A stretch of 64,000 nucleotides of DNA from Hyphomicrobium sp. (GTDB lineage Bacteria > Pseudomonadota > Alphaproteobacteria > Rhizobiales > Hyphomicrobiaceae): the NCBI GenBank assembly GCA_013141015.1, contig JABFRT010000013.1, positions 50,828-114,827 on the forward strand, given 5' to 3'. Under the pieces are notes generated by a model. It worked only from the letters and a program-made list of their open reading frames with translations. It did no database searches and had not been told where the DNA came from. Below are positions 27,596 to 36,717 of this stretch, piece after piece; within the stretch, counting starts at the first letter, position 1, and each line of letters starts with the position of its first letter. The position numbers and the translations under genes are program-made.

Positions 27596-27994
27596 TTAGA
27601 AGATGTTGCAGATAACTTCGCCGCCGACATTGGCTTCGCGCGCCTTGCTGTCCGACATAACGCCCTTCGGCGTAGACAGAATGGCGACGCCGAGACCGTT
27701 GGCGACAGTCGGGATATCTTTCACAGGTGAATACACGCGGCGGCCTGGCTTGGAGACGCGTTGAATCTCCTTGATGGCCGGCTGACCGTTGTAATACTTG
27801 AGCTCGATTTCGAACTGAGGGTGTTCGCCCTTCATTTCGACGCGGGTGTAGCCGCGGATGTAACCTTCATCCGTCAACACGTCGAGGACGCGGGCGCGCA
27901 GGTTCGACGCGGGCGTCGCAACTTTCGGCCGGCGGCGCATCTGCGCGTTACGGATACGTGTGAGCATATCGCCCAATGGATCGTTCATTGCCAT
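27596..27994 (-). CDS. rpsH: 30S ribosomal protein S8
   Basis: Protein of 132 residues, binding helix 21 of 16S rRNA and, in E. coli, repressing the spc operon. [18 protein letters not shown] and the C-terminal [20 protein letters not shown] block are diagnostic. Confidence 0.97.
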   Translation of the reverse strand: MAMNDPLGDMLTRIRNAQMRRRPKVATPASNLRARVLDVLTDEGYIRGYTRVEMKGEHPQFEIELKYYNGQPAIKEIQRVSKPGRRVYSPVKDIPTVANGLGVAILSTPKGVMSDSKAREANVGGEVICNIF

Positions 27995-28006
27995 GTGCGT
28001 GTGCTC

Positions 28007-28312
28007 CTACCAGCTCGACTTCGTCATGCCCGGGATGCGGCCCTGGCTCGCGAGTTCGCGGAGCTGGTTGCGGCACATACGGAGCTTGCGGTAGTTGCCG
28101 CGCGGGCGGCCGGTGATTTCACAACGGTTGCGGATGCGCACCTTCGAGCCGTTGCGCGGCATCTCGGCGAGCTTCAGCTGAGCAGCAAAACGCTCTTCCG
28201 GCGTTTTCTTGCGGTCCTTGGCGAGCGCCTTAAGGCGCTTACGCTTCGGGGCCTGCTGATCAACCATCCGGCGGCGGCGGTTGTTCTTTTCAATCGAACT
28301 GGTCTTAGCCAT
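28007..28312 (-). CDS. rpsN: 30S ribosomal protein S14
   Basis: Protein of 101 residues of the long, zinc-free type: it lacks the CxxC pairs of short S14 and keeps RNRCEITGRPRGNYRKLRMCR and LRELASQGRIPGMTKSSW. Head protein of the small subunit. Confidence 0.97.
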   Translation of the reverse strand: MAKTSSIEKNNRRRRMVDQQAPKRKRLKALAKDRKKTPEERFAAQLKLAEMPRNGSKVRIRNRCEITGRPRGNYRKLRMCRNQLRELASQGRIPGMTKSSW

Positions 28313-28366
28313 TTAGTCTCCTCCAAAGGCCTTTCGGGTCTTGCGACGGGCAACGCCCGAGGTCCT

Positions 28367-29053
28367 CTAGCTGCGGAATGGGAAGTTGAAATTCTTCAAG
28401 AGTTCACGGGCTTCGTCGTCCGTGGGTGCCGAGGTGCAGACGATGACGTCCATACCCAGCACATTGTCGACCTTGTCGTAATCGATTTCAGGGAACACCA
28501 AGTGTTCTTTGAGACCGGTTGCGTAGTTGCCGCGGCCGTCAAAGCTCTTGGGGTTGAGGCCCCGGAAGTCCTTGACGCGTGGCAGCGCGATCGTCACCAG
28601 ACGATCGAGGAATTCGTACATCCGGTCGCCGCGCAGCGTGACCTTGGCGCCAATCGCCATGCCTTCGCGCAGCTTATAGACGGCGATAGCTTTGCGCGAC
28701 CGCGTGATCACCGGCTTCTGACCGGCGATAAGCGCCAGATCGAGAGCGGCTGTATCAACCTTCTTGCGGTCGTTGACACCTTCGCCGACGCCCATGTTGA
28801 TCACGATCTTTTGGATCTTCGGGATCATCATCACGTTGGCGTAGCCGAACTTCTTCATCATCGCATCGCGCACGACTTTCTCGTAATGCGTTTTCATGCG
28901 TGGCTTGTAGTCAGCCGGACGCGGCTTGGCCGGGCCTGAAGGCGCAGCAGCTGCGGCCTTCTTGGCGGCGGCCTTCGCGGCCTTTTCAGCGCCCTTAGCG
29001 GCGGCGGCGTCGGGCTTTCCGCCCTTTGCTGCTGGTTTGTCTTTCTCAGCCAT
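28367..29053 (-). CDS. rplE: 50S ribosomal protein L5 with an N-terminal Ala/Lys extension
   Basis: Protein of 228 residues; the canonical part begins near residue 50 ([20 protein letters not shown]) and includes [36 protein letters not shown], and the [20 protein letters not shown] ending. L5 anchors 5S rRNA and bridges to S13. About 47 extra N-terminal residues, almost entirely Ala, Lys, Gly and Pro, precede it. The extension is in frame and starts at an ATG 3 bases after rplX ends, with no better internal start, so it appears to be translated. Confidence 0.95.
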   Translation of the reverse strand: MAEKDKPAAKGGKPDAAAAKGAEKAAKAAAKKAAAAAPSGPAKPRPADYKPRMKTHYEKVVRDAMMKKFGYANVMMIPKIQKIVINMGVGEGVNDRKKVDTAALDLALIAGQKPVITRSRKAIAVYKLREGMAIGAKVTLRGDRMYEFLDRLVTIALPRVKDFRGLNPKSFDGRGNYATGLKEHLVFPEIDYDKVDNVLGMDVIVCTSAPTDDEARELLKNFNFPFRS

Positions 29054-29056
29054 GAC

Positions 29057-29383
29057 TTAGTTCTTCTCCGGGATCTGCTCGCCTGAGCGCTTTGCGATGC
29101 GGACCTTCTTGCCATCGGCAAGAATTTTGAAACCTACGCGTGACGGCTTGCCATCTTTGGGATCTTCGATGGCCAGGTTCGACAACTGGATCGGACCTTC
29201 CTTCGAGATAATGCCGCCTTCCTGGGCCTGCGTCTGACGCTGGTGCCGGCGGACCATGTTGATGCCGCGGACGAGCGCGCGATTTTCTTTCGGGCGGACT
29301 TCGATAACTTCGCCGCGCTTGCCCTTGTCACGGCCAGCGAGCACGACGACAGCGTCGCCCTTCTTGATCTTAAACGACGCCAT
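29057..29383 (-). CDS. rplX: 50S ribosomal protein L24
   Basis: Protein of 108 residues, one of the first proteins to bind 23S r[23 protein letters not shown] (KOW motif), [20 protein letters not shown] and [10 protein letters not shown] are diagnostic. It overlaps rplN by one base (TAATG-type junction). Confidence 0.97.
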   Translation of the reverse strand: MASFKIKKGDAVVVLAGRDKGKRGEVIEVRPKENRALVRGINMVRRHQRQTQAQEGGIISKEGPIQLSNLAIEDPKDGKPSRVGFKILADGKKVRIAKRSGEQIPEKN

Positions 29384-29751
29384 TACAGCACCTCCGGCGC
29401 AAGCGAGACGATCTTCATGTGGTTGCGGGCGCGCAGTTCGCGGGTCACCGGTCCGAAGATACGCGTGCCGATCGGTTCGCCGTTGGCGTTGATCAGAACG
29501 GCAGCATTGCGGTCGAAGCGGATCAGCGAACCGTCAGCGCGGCGAACGCCCTTGGCGACGCGAACGATCACGGCCTTCATGACCTGACCCTTCTTTACGC
29601 GGCCCTTGGGGATAGCCTCCTTGACGGAGATGACGATGGTATCGCCCACGGTTGCATAGCGGCGCTTGGAACCACCAAGCACCTTGATGCACTGGACGCG
29701 GCGCGCGCCAGAATTGTCGGCGACGTCGAGATTGCTCTCCACCTGGATCAT
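29383..29751 (-). CDS. rplN: 50S ribosomal protein L14
   Basis: Protein of 122 residues, at the subunit interface contacting 16S rRNA and L19. [19 protein letters not shown] and [24 protein letters not shown] (in pieces) are diagnostic. It is the first gene of the spc segment, preceded by a 185-base gap with palindromes that separates it from rpsQ. Confidence 0.97.
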   Translation of the reverse strand: MIQVESNLDVADNSGARRVQCIKVLGGSKRRYATVGDTIVISVKEAIPKGRVKKGQVMKAVIVRVAKGVRRADGSLIRFDRNAAVLINANGEPIGTRIFGPVTRELRARNHMKIVSLAPEVL

Positions 29752-29936
29752 CGCGTCATTCCTTCTCTTGAAGCTACCGGGACTTAACCGGGCAGCCTAT
29801 TTCTATGGGCCCTTTTCGCTCGCGGGGTCTTGGGAAATTTCCCAACGCTCCGACGGCTTGGAGGACGTTTTGACTTCTATCGCTTCGCAATCAACGTCAA
29901 TAGGCAATCGCGGCAGGCTAACGCGGCATAAAGGGG
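29752..29936 (-). promoter_or_regulatory. S10/spc boundary region with two palindromes
   Basis: 185 bases between rpsQ and rplN, where E. coli switches from the S10 to the spc operon. It contains a perfect 16-bp palindrome TTGGGAAATTTCCCAA (29830-29845) and, on the transcribed strand, a 31-nt imperfect hairpin at about 29870-29900 opening TTGAC and closing GTCAA around a GC-GAA-GC tip. A TTGACG lies in the hairpin, but no good -10 box was found at 16-18 bp spacing. Regulatory function is inferred from position and structure. Confidence 0.45.
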
Positions 29937-30176
29937 TTAACCCTTGGCCGACGCCAGCGCCACCCAACGCTTATTCTTCGAAATCGGCGCGGTTTCCTCG
30001 ATGGACACTAGGTCGCCGACCTTGAATGTGTTCTTCTCGTCGTGTGCGTGGTACTTCTTGGTACGGCGCACAGTCTTCTTCAAAAGCGGGTGGGTATACC
30101 GGCGTTCGACGGAAACGACAATGGTCTTGTCATTCTTGTCGGATACCACAACACCCTGCAGGACGCGCTTCGGCAT
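29937..30176 (-). CDS. rpsQ: 30S ribosomal protein S17
   Basis: Protein of 79 residues, primary 16S rRNA binder. [45 protein letters not shown] (in pieces) and [15 protein letters not shown] are diagnostic. Last gene of the S10 segment. Confidence 0.97.
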   Translation of the reverse strand: MPKRVLQGVVVSDKNDKTIVVSVERRYTHPLLKKTVRRTKKYHAHDEKNTFKVGDLVSIEETAPISKNKRWVALASAKG

Positions 30177-30191
30177 TAGCTCAAATCTCCC

Positions 30192-30398
30192 TCAAGCGCC
30201 CTTCTTGGCGCTACCGGCGCGCTTGACGCGTGCCGCTGTTTTGACGCGCGCGATATCCCGGCGCAAAACCCGGATCCGCGCTGTGTTCTCAAGCTGACCT
30301 GACGCCCTCTGGAAGCGCAGATTGAACTGCTCCTTCTTGAGCTTCACCAGCTGGTCGTCGAGCTGATCCAGCGACATGTCGCTAAAACCGCTTGTCAT
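30192..30398 (-). CDS. rpmC: 50S ribosomal protein L29
   Basis: Protein of 68 residues, at the exit tunnel where it helps dock SRP and trigger factor. [20 protein letters not shown] and [17 protein letters not shown] are diagnostic. Confidence 0.95.
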   Translation of the reverse strand: MTSGFSDMSLDQLDDQLVKLKKEQFNLRFQRASGQLENTARIRVLRRDIARVKTAARVKRAGSAKKGA

Positions 30399-30437
30399 GA
30401 TGTCCTCGCCTCACGTCTCTAATGCGCGCCGCTTGCC

Positions 30438-30848
30438 TTAAGCGATGCGCGAAACAACCTTGCACTTGATCGGAAGTTTTGCAGCGCCGAGCTGCAAGGC
30501 TTCCTTGGCGATCTGGGGGTTGACACCGCCCAGTTCGAAAATGATGCGGCCCGGCTTGACGCGAGCAACCCACAATTCGATGCCGCCCTTACCAGAGCCC
30601 ATGCGGACTTCGGCCGGCTTCTTGGTCACCGGAATGTCCGGGAACACGCGGGTCCACATACGCCCCGCGCGCTTGGTATGACGCGCGATGGCACGGCGTG
30701 CGGCTTCGATCTGGCGTGCCGTCAGACGCTCCGGCTGCAAGGCTTTGAGGCCAATTTCGCCGTACGTCAGCGTCGTGCCACCCTTGGCATTGCCGTGGAT
30801 GCGGCCCTTGAAGGCTTTGCGGAACTTAGTCCGTTTCGGTTGCAGCAT
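30438..30848 (-). CDS. rplP: 50S ribosomal protein L16
   Basis: Protein of 136 residues, lining the A-site tRNA pocket. [48 protein letters not shown] and [14 protein letters not shown] are diagnostic. Confidence 0.97.
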   Translation of the reverse strand: MLQPKRTKFRKAFKGRIHGNAKGGTTLTYGEIGLKALQPERLTARQIEAARRAIARHTKRAGRMWTRVFPDIPVTKKPAEVRMGSGKGGIELWVARVKPGRIIFELGGVNPQIAKEALQLGAAKLPIKCKVVSRIA

Positions 30849-30913
30849 TGTCTCTTCGCCTCGAAATCTTTAAGCGCCGGATGACCAGCGCCAGTCTTGT
30901 ATGTCAGCGCTCG

Positions 30914-31753
30914 TTAAGCGTCGGAGCTAGGTGCCGGCGTATCGCCGCCGCCAGCAGCGCCACCGGCACCGCCGCCTGCACCACCACGGCCACCGCCGCC
31001 GCCACGTCCGCCACGGCCACCGCGGCGTTCACGGCGATCGCCGCCGTCACGGTCTTCACGGCGCGGACGCGGTCCGCCACTTTCCTGCATTTCAGCGTTC
31101 TTGCGTTCAGCGGCCATCGGATCGTGCTCGATGATTTCGCCCTTGAACACCCAGACCTTGATGCCGATGATGCCATAGGCGGTCACAGCCTTGCCGTAAC
31201 CAAAATCGATGTCGGCACGCAGCGTATGCAGCGGCACGCGGCCTTCACGATACCATTCGGTACGTGCGATTTCAGCGCCACCCAAACGGCCGGCGACGTT
31301 GATACGGATGCCGACCGCACCAAGCCGGAGCGCCGACTGAACCGAGCGCTTCATGGCGCGGCGGAACGCAACGCGGCGTTCAAGCTGCTGGGCAATCGAT
31401 TCAGCGATCAGCGTCGCGTCGATTTCCGGCTTGCGGATTTCGACCATGTTCAAGTGCACTTCCGACGAGGTCAGACGCGCGAGCTCCGAACGGATCCGTT
31501 CGATCTTCTCGCCCTTCTTGCCGATCAGAATGCCCGGGCGTGCGGTGTGAACCGTGACGCGGCACTTCTTGTGCGGACGCTCAATGATAACCTTCGAGAT
31601 GCCGCCTTCGCGCTGATCTTTCATGATGTGGGCGCGGATGGCGCGGTCTTCATGAAGCAGCTTGCCGTATTCGTGGCGGGCTGCGAACCAGCGGCTGTCC
31701 CAGGTGCGGTTGATGCCGACGCGAAGGCCAACGGGATTGACTTTTTGACCCAT
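30914..31753 (-). CDS. rpsC: 30S ribosomal protein S3 with a Gly/Arg-rich C-terminal tail
   Basis: Protein of 279 residues. [22 protein letters not shown] opens the protein, the KH domain [18 protein letters not shown] lies at 60-80, and the C-terminal S3 domain includes [32 protein letters not shown]3 forms the mRNA entry pore. ATG 31753 follows AGGAGG; the longer reading frame to 31849 overlaps rplV and is rejected. Beyond residue ~225 there is a tail rich in RGG, Gly and Arg/Asp, ending TPAPSSDA, much longer than in E. coli (233 residues) and resembling low-complexity RNA-binding RGG boxes. Confidence 0.96.
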   Translation of the reverse strand: MGQKVNPVGLRVGINRTWDSRWFAARHEYGKLLHEDRAIRAHIMKDQREGGISKVIIERPHKKCRVTVHTARPGILIGKKGEKIERIRSELARLTSSEVHLNMVEIRKPEIDATLIAESIAQQLERRVAFRRAMKRSVQSALRLGAVGIRINVAGRLGGAEIARTEWYREGRVPLHTLRADIDFGYGKAVTAYGIIGIKVWVFKGEIIEHDPMAAERKNAEMQESGGPRPRREDRDGGDRRERRGGRGGRGGGGGRGGAGGGAGGAAGGGDTPAPSSDA

Positions 31754-31754
31754 A

Positions 31755-32213
31755 CTACTTGGCCTCCTTCTTAGCAGCGGTTTTCGCTGCCGGCTTTTTT
31801 GCAGCCCCAGCCTTAGGCGACTTGGCCTTTTCAGCCTCGTCTTCTTCAACCTGGCGCACGACGACTGTCAGCTGCGAGAAGGGCTTCAAGATCTGCGAGC
31901 CACGGCCGCGGCCGCGTGCATGGAAGCGCTTCAGCGTCAGGTTCTTGCCGACGTAAGCTTCGGCGACAACGAGTTCGTTGACGTCGAGGTTGTGATTGTT
32001 TTCAGCGTTCGCGACCGCGCTCATCACGCACTTGGCGACATCGCCAGCAATGCGTTTGGTGCTGAATTCGAGTTCGGCCAGCGCCTTCTCGACCTTCTTG
32101 CCGCGGATCATCGTGGCGACGAGGTTCAGCTTTTGCGGCGAAATCCTCAGGGATTTCGCGACCGCTTGCGCCTCGGTGTTAGCCAGGCGCCGCTCGTGAC
32201 TTGGCTTGCCCAT
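31755..32213 (-). CDS. rplV: 50S ribosomal protein L22
   Basis: Protein of 152 residues. [39 protein letters not shown] and the beta-hairpin [19 protein letters not shown] (macrolide-relevant tip, unmodified in appearance) are diagnostic. About 30 extra C-terminal residues are Lys/Ala-rich. It overlaps rpsS by one base and ends two bases before the S3 start codon. Confidence 0.96.
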   Translation of the reverse strand: MGKPSHERRLANTEAQAVAKSLRISPQKLNLVATMIRGKKVEKALAELEFSTKRIAGDVAKCVMSAVANAENNHNLDVNELVVAEAYVGKNLTLKRFHARGRGRGSQILKPFSQLTVVVRQVEEDEAEKAKSPKAGAAKKPAAKTAAKKEAK

Positions 32214-32491
32214 TATTTCTTCACCGATTTCTTGTCGCCGCCATGCCCCGTGAAGAGGCGCGTTGGCGAGAATTCCCCGAACTTGTGGCCGATCATGTCT
32301 TCGGTCACAGCGACCGGAACGTGCTTCTTGCCGTTATGAACGCCGAACGTAAGTCCGACAAACTGCGGCAGGATCGTTGAGCGGCGGCTCCAGATCTTGA
32401 TGACCTCGCTGCGCCCCGAAGAACGCGACTTTTCCGCCTTCTTCAGGATGTAGCCGTCAACAAACGGACCTTTCCAGACTGAACGTGTCAA
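32213..32491 (-). CDS. rpsS: 30S ribosomal protein S19
   Basis: Protein of 92 residues, forming a head complex with S13. [40 protein letters not shown] and [15 protein letters not shown] are diagnostic. Confidence 0.97.
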   Translation of the reverse strand: MTRSVWKGPFVDGYILKKAEKSRSSGRSEVIKIWSRRSTILPQFVGLTFGVHNGKKHVPVAVTEDMIGHKFGEFSPTRLFTGHGGDKKSVKK

Positions 32492-32514
32492 AGTGCGTCT
32501 CCTTTAGCTCGCTC

Positions 32515-33336
32515 TTACTTCGCCTTCTGGCGTGCGCGAACGATATATTTCGATGTGACCTTGTTCTTGCGAGTCTTGTAGCCCTTGGTCGGCTTGCCCC
32601 ACGGCGTCGCCCAGTGCTTACCACCCTTGGTACGGCCACCGTTCGGGTGGTCAACCGGGTTCATAGCAATCGAGCGGACCGTCGGACGCTTGCCCATCCA
32701 GCGGGTGCGTCCGGCTTTGCCGGTCACGGCGTTCATGTGATCGGGGTTCGAAACGGCGCCAACCGTTGCCATGCAATCTGCCGGCACCTTGCGCGTTTCG
32801 CCCGAATTCAACTTCAACACGGCGTAGCCAGCATCGCGGCCAACCAGCTGAACGAAGGCGCCTGCCGAGCGGGCCATCTGGCCGCCCTTGCCGGGCTTCA
32901 TTTCAACGTTGTGCACGATCGTGCCAACCGGCATGGCCGAGAGCGGCATGCAGTTGCCCGGCTTGACGTCCACCTTGGCGCCCGAGACGACGCTATCGCC
33001 AACGGCCAAGCGCTGCGGCGCCAGGATGTAGGACAGCGTGCCATCTTCGTATTTGACGAGCGCGATGAAGGAAGTGCGGTTTGGATCGTATTCCAAACGC
33101 TCGACCTTGGCGGGTGAGTCAAACTTACGGCGCTTGAAATCGATCTTGCGGTAAGCCTGCTTGTGGCCGCCGCCGATGTGACGCGACGTGATGCGTCCAT
33201 CGCTGTTGCGGCCGCCGGTCTTGTTCTTGCCTTCGACAAGCGACTTGACGGGGCCGCCCTTCCACAGGCCGGACCGGTCGACGATGACCAAGTGCCGGAG
33301 ACCGGGCGAGGTCGGACTGAATGTTTTAAGCGCCAT
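32515..33336 (-). CDS. rplB: 50S ribosomal protein L2, atypical active-site loop
   Basis: Protein of 273 residues, needed for subunit association and peptidyl-transferase centre assembly. Typical parts: [54 protein letters not shown]. The usually near-invariant MNPVDHPHGGGEGR loop instead reads [18 protein letters not shown]: the His studied in E. coli as residue 229 is Asn (residue 232 here), and the loop is two residues shorter than E. coli's. The frame is open and flanking sequence is normal, so this is not a frameshift. It may be lineage-specific. The gene lies in its canonical position between rplW and rpsS. Confidence 0.96.
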   Translation of the reverse strand: MALKTFSPTSPGLRHLVIVDRSGLWKGGPVKSLVEGKNKTGGRNSDGRITSRHIGGGHKQAYRKIDFKRRKFDSPAKVERLEYDPNRTSFIALVKYEDGTLSYILAPQRLAVGDSVVSGAKVDVKPGNCMPLSAMPVGTIVHNVEMKPGKGGQMARSAGAFVQLVGRDAGYAVLKLNSGETRKVPADCMATVGAVSNPDHMNAVTGKAGRTRWMGKRPTVRSIAMNPVDHPNGGRTKGGKHWATPWGKPTKGYKTRKNKVTSKYIVRARQKAK

Positions 33337-33349
33337 AGTGCCCTACTCC

Positions 33350-33643
33350 TTAGAGACCGGTCGTCACGTCGATGGAATGTCCATCTTCGAGTGTCACGAC
33401 TGCCCTCTTGGTATCGCTCAGCACGGCGATGATGCCGCGGAACGCTCGTTTCTTGCCCTTGCGGACGATGGTATTGACGGCTTTGACCTTGACCTTGAAC
33501 AGGCTTTCGATCGCGTCCTTGATTTCCGTCTTCGTTGCGTCAGGCTTGACCTTGAAGATCACCTGATTGTGCTCGGAAGCGAGGGTCGCCTTTTCAGTGA
33601 TGACCGGCGAGACGATCACGTCATATGCTGAACGTTTGCTCAT
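33350..33643 (-). CDS. rplW: 50S ribosomal protein L23
   Basis: Protein of 97 residues, main docking site for trigger factor and SRP at the exit tunnel. [39 protein letters not shown] and GKKRAFRGI are diagnostic. It overlaps rplD by four bases. Confidence 0.97.
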   Translation of the reverse strand: MSKRSAYDVIVSPVITEKATLASEHNQVIFKVKPDATKTEIKDAIESLFKVKVKAVNTIVRKGKKRAFRGIIAVLSDTKRAVVTLEDGHSIDVTTGL

Positions 33644-34263
33644 TTGAAGCGCGCCTCCAGCGCCGCAACGGCAGCCTTCGTCAGCACCAGCTTCTTACGA
33701 CGCAGAATGTCGTAGACGTTGATACCCTGAATCGGCAGCACGTCGATATTAGGGATGTTGCGGGCGGCCCGGGCGAATGCCGGTTCCAGTTCCGCGCCAT
33801 CGATGATGAGCACGTTGTTCCAGGCGAGCTTGGCGAACTGCGACTTCAGCTGACCCGTCTTGCCTTCAGCGGACGATGCCTTGTCGAGCACAACGATCTC
33901 GCCGGCCTTGGCTTTCGCCGAGAGCGCATGACGAAGAGCGAGTGCACGTACTTTCTTTGGCATGTCGATGGCGTGCGAGCGCGGCTTCGGCCCGAAAGCC
34001 TTGCCGCCACCGCGGAACTGCGGCGCAGACTTGTCACCGTGACGCGCGCCGCCGGTTCCCTTCTGCTTGTACATCTTCTTACCCGTAACCGCGACTTCCG
34101 AGCGGTCCTGGGCGTGATGCGTGCCGGCCATGCGCTTCAAGGTTTGATAGCGCACCATGCGGTGGATCAGGTCGTTGCGGACCTCAAGACCGAAAATGGC
34201 GTCGGCGAGTTCGATATCACCGGCAGAGCCGGCATCGAGCGTTGTGACAGACGTTTTCATCAC
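33640..34263 (-). CDS. rplD: 50S ribosomal protein L4
   Basis: Protein of 207 residues. The tunnel loop [22 protein letters not shown] and [20 protein letters not shown] are diagnostic of the alphaproteobacterial form. In gamma-proteobacteria L4 represses its own S10 operon; the E. coli-type leader is not expected here. It overlaps rplC and rplW by four bases each, so translation is coupled. Confidence 0.97.
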   Translation of the reverse strand: MMKTSVTTLDAGSAGDIELADAIFGLEVRNDLIHRMVRYQTLKRMAGTHHAQDRSEVAVTGKKMYKQKGTGGARHGDKSAPQFRGGGKAFGPKPRSHAIDMPKKVRALALRHALSAKAKAGEIVVLDKASSAEGKTGQLKSQFAKLAWNNVLIIDGAELEPAFARAARNIPNIDVLPIQGINVYDILRRKKLVLTKAAVAALEARFK

Positions 34264-34961
34264 GCGCTCTCCTTCTTGGTTTCAGCGCGCGGCTTGAAAG
34301 CGCCCGGCTTCGGCGTGTCTTTGTGGGCGGCTTTCTTCACCGCGTCACGCACAACAACCCAACCGCCCTTGGAACCTGGAACCGCACCGCGGATCATGAC
34401 GAGGCCGCGATCCTTGTCGATCTTAGCGACGACCAGGTTCTGGGTGGTGATGCGATCATCACCCATGTGGCCGGCCATCTTCTTGCCTTTGAACACCTTG
34501 CCGGGATCCTGACGCTGGCCGGTCGAACCGTGCGAGCGATGCGAGACCGAGACGCCGTGCGTGGCGCGAAGACCGCCGAAGTTCCAGCGCTTCATGGCGC
34601 CCTGGAAACCCTTACCCTGCGAGGTGCCGGTCACATCGACGAACTGGCCCGGAACGAAGTGGTCTGCCGTAATTTCGGCGCCGACTTCGATCAGGTTATC
34701 CGGCGAGACGCGGAACTCAGCGAGTTTGCGCTTCGGTTCGACTTCGGCTTTCGCGAAGTTGCCACGGTCAGCCTTGGTCAGGCGCGAAACTTTGCGCGTG
34801 CCGCCGCCGACCTGGATCGCGGTGTAGCCATTCTTTTCAACAGTGCGGTGGCTAAGAACCTGGAGGTTCTCAAGCTTCAACACCGTCACGGGCACGTGCT
34901 CCCCGTTATCGGTGAAGATGCGGGTCATACCCACCTTCTGTGCAATCACTCCGGAACGCAT
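34260..34961 (-). CDS. rplC: 50S ribosomal protein L3
   Basis: Protein of 233 residues, initiating 50S assembly; its long extension reaches the peptidyl transferase centre. [39 protein letters not shown] and the conserved [20 protein letters not shown] (methylated Gln region) are diagnostic. ATG 34961 gives the family start with GGAAGGA seven bases upstream; the frame is open upstream to 35021 without homology. Confidence 0.97.
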   Translation of the reverse strand: MRSGVIAQKVGMTRIFTDNGEHVPVTVLKLENLQVLSHRTVEKNGYTAIQVGGGTRKVSRLTKADRGNFAKAEVEPKRKLAEFRVSPDNLIEVGAEITADHFVPGQFVDVTGTSQGKGFQGAMKRWNFGGLRATHGVSVSHRSHGSTGQRQDPGKVFKGKKMAGHMGDDRITTQNLVVAKIDKDRGLVMIRGAVPGSKGGWVVVRDAVKKAAHKDTPKPGAFKPRAETKKESA

Positions 34962-35024
34962 CTGCATTCCTTCCTTTTCAATGGGGCCGTACCGGCTCGC
35001 GGCATAGGGCCCGAAATTCAATTC

Positions 35025-35333
35025 TTAGAGTTTGATCTCGACGTCGACACCGGCCGCAAGATCGAGCTTCATCAGAGCATCGACCGTTTGCGGCGTCGGT
35101 TGAACGATATCAAGCACGCGCTTGAACGTGCGAATTTCAAACTGCTCGCGGCTCTTCTTGTCGATGTGCGGCGAACGGTTGACGGTGAACTTCTCGATAC
35201 GCGTCGGCAAGGGAATGGGTCCCCGAACCTCGGCACCGGTGCGCTTTGCCGTGTTCACGATCTCGCGCGTCGAGGCATCAAGAATGCGATGATCGAACGC
35301 TTTGAGCCGGATGCGGATATTTTGGCCGTGCAT
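35025..35333 (-). CDS. rpsJ: 30S ribosomal protein S10
   Basis: Protein of 102 residues that also partners NusB in antitermination. [40 protein letters not shown] and [13 protein letters not shown] are diagnostic. ATG 35333 gives [10 protein letters not shown]; a GTG at 35348 is a weaker alternative. It starts only 33 bases after the tuf terminator, so a promoter overlapping the terminator, or read-through, must feed the S10 operon. Confidence 0.96.
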   Translation of the reverse strand: MHGQNIRIRLKAFDHRILDASTREIVNTAKRTGAEVRGPIPLPTRIEKFTVNRSPHIDKKSREQFEIRTFKRVLDIVQPTPQTVDALMKLDLAAGVDVEIKL

Positions 35334-35363
35334 TGGTGTCGCTTTCACTCTAAGGCAAAAAAC

Positions 35364-35400
35364 GAGGGAAGCGCCGAGCGGCGCTTCCCTTTAGTGATAG
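35364..35400 (-). terminator. Terminator between tuf and rpsJ
   Basis: A perfect 10-bp stem GGGAAGCGCC / GGCGCTTCCC (35366-35389) with a 4-base loop, followed on the minus strand by TCGTTTTTTG. It lies 11 bases after the tuf stop. It should end most str-operon transcripts and leave a measured fraction to reach rpsJ. Confidence 0.85.
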
Positions 35401-36609
35401 CTATTCGATGATCTTGGTGACGACGCCAGCGCCGACAGTACGGCCGCCTTCGCGGATCGCGAAGCGGACCTTTTCTTCCATCGCGATCGGCGAGACGAGT
35501 TCGACGGTGACCGAGACGTTGTCGCCCGGCATAACCATTTCCGTGCCTTCGGCGAGCTTAACGGTGCCCGTCACGTCGGTGGTGCGGAAGTAGAACTGCG
35601 GACGGTAGTTGTTGAAGAACGGCGTGTGACGGCCACCTTCTTCTTTGTTCAAGATGTACGCTTCAGCAGCGAACTTCTTGTGTGGTTTCACAGAGCCCGG
35701 CTTGCAGAGAACCTGGCCGCGTTCAACAGCTTCCTTGTCGATGCCGCGGAGCAGGATGCCGACGTTGTCACCAGCTTCACCGCGGTCAAGCAGCTTGCGG
35801 AACATTTCGACGCCCGTGCAGACCGACTTCTGGGTGTCGCGGATGCCGACAATTTCGACTTCTTCGCCAACCTTGATCTGGCCGCGTTCAATACGGCCGG
35901 TAACAACCGTACCACGGCCCGAGATCGAGAACACGTCTTCGATCGGCATCAGGAACGGCTGATCCACGGCGCGCTCAGGGATCGGGATGAACGTATCGAG
36001 CGCTTCATAAAGCCGGATGATGGCTTCGTCAGCCAGCGGGCCCTTTTCGCCGTTGAGCGCCTTGACGGCGGCACCACGGATCACCGGGGTGTCGTCGCCC
36101 GGGAAGTTGTACTTCGAGAGAAGTTCGCGAACTTCCATTTCGACGAGGTCGAGCAGTTCTTCGTCTTCAACGATATCGCACTTGTTCAAGAACACGACGA
36201 TCTTCGGCACGCCAACCTGGCGGGCGAGAAGGATGTGCTCACGGGTCTGCGGCATCGGGCCGTCAACAGCCGACACAACCAGAATCGCGCCGTCCATCTG
36301 CGCGGCACCGGTGATCATGTTCTTGACGTAATCGGCGTGGCCTGGGCAGTCGACGTGTGCGTAGTGACGGTTCGGCGTCGCGTATTCAACGTGCGAGGTG
36401 GCGATCGTCAAAATCTTGGTCGGGTCGCGGCGGCCCTGGCTTTCGGAAGCCTTGGCGACTTCATCGTAAGCGATCGAAGACGACGTCCACCCACGGTCGT
36501 GCGAGACCTTGGTCAGCGCTGCCGTCAACGTGGTCTTGCCGTGGTCAACGTGACCGATCGTTCCGACGTTGCAATGCGGCTTGTTCCGCTCAAACTTCTG
36601 CTTGGCCAT
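35401..36609 (-). CDS. tuf: Elongation factor Tu with atypical switch I
   Basis: GTPase of 402 residues that delivers aminoacyl-tRNA to the ribosome. G1 GHVDHGKT (19-26), G3 [22 protein letters not shown]4 NKCD, domains 2 and 3 ([35 protein letters not shown]) are normal. Switch I/G2, normally PEE-x-ARGITI-x-T-HVEY, reads [22 protein letters not shown] (residues ~55-76, given here in overlapping parts: [23 protein letters not shown]): RGIT is KILT, the Mg-coordinating Thr is kept, and the segment is five residues longer than in E. coli. A similar RDxTKxxTIA pattern is remembered from planctomycete EF-Tu. ATG 36609 follows AGGAG. Canonical place after fusA; no second tuf in the window. Confidence 0.96.
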   Translation of the reverse strand: MAKQKFERNKPHCNVGTIGHVDHGKTTLTAALTKVSHDRGWTSSSIAYDEVAKASESQGRRDPTKILTIATSHVEYATPNRHYAHVDCPGHADYVKNMITGAAQMDGAILVVSAVDGPMPQTREHILLARQVGVPKIVVFLNKCDIVEDEELLDLVEMEVRELLSKYNFPGDDTPVIRGAAVKALNGEKGPLADEAIIRLYEALDTFIPIPERAVDQPFLMPIEDVFSISGRGTVVTGRIERGQIKVGEEVEIVGIRDTQKSVCTGVEMFRKLLDRGEAGDNVGILLRGIDKEAVERGQVLCKPGSVKPHKKFAAEAYILNKEEGGRHTPFFNNYRPQFYFRTTDVTGTVKLAEGTEMVMPGDNVSVTVELVSPIAMEEKVRFAIREGGRTVGAGVVTKIIE

Positions 36610-36717
36610 CGTGGCTCTCCTCAGTCTTCCTAACGCGCCCCAGGGGAACACCCTGAGATTTCCAGTTTCTCTTCAAGGCTCGTCCCGGTCATTCGGGACT
36701 CCAGAGCCTCATCTCGT

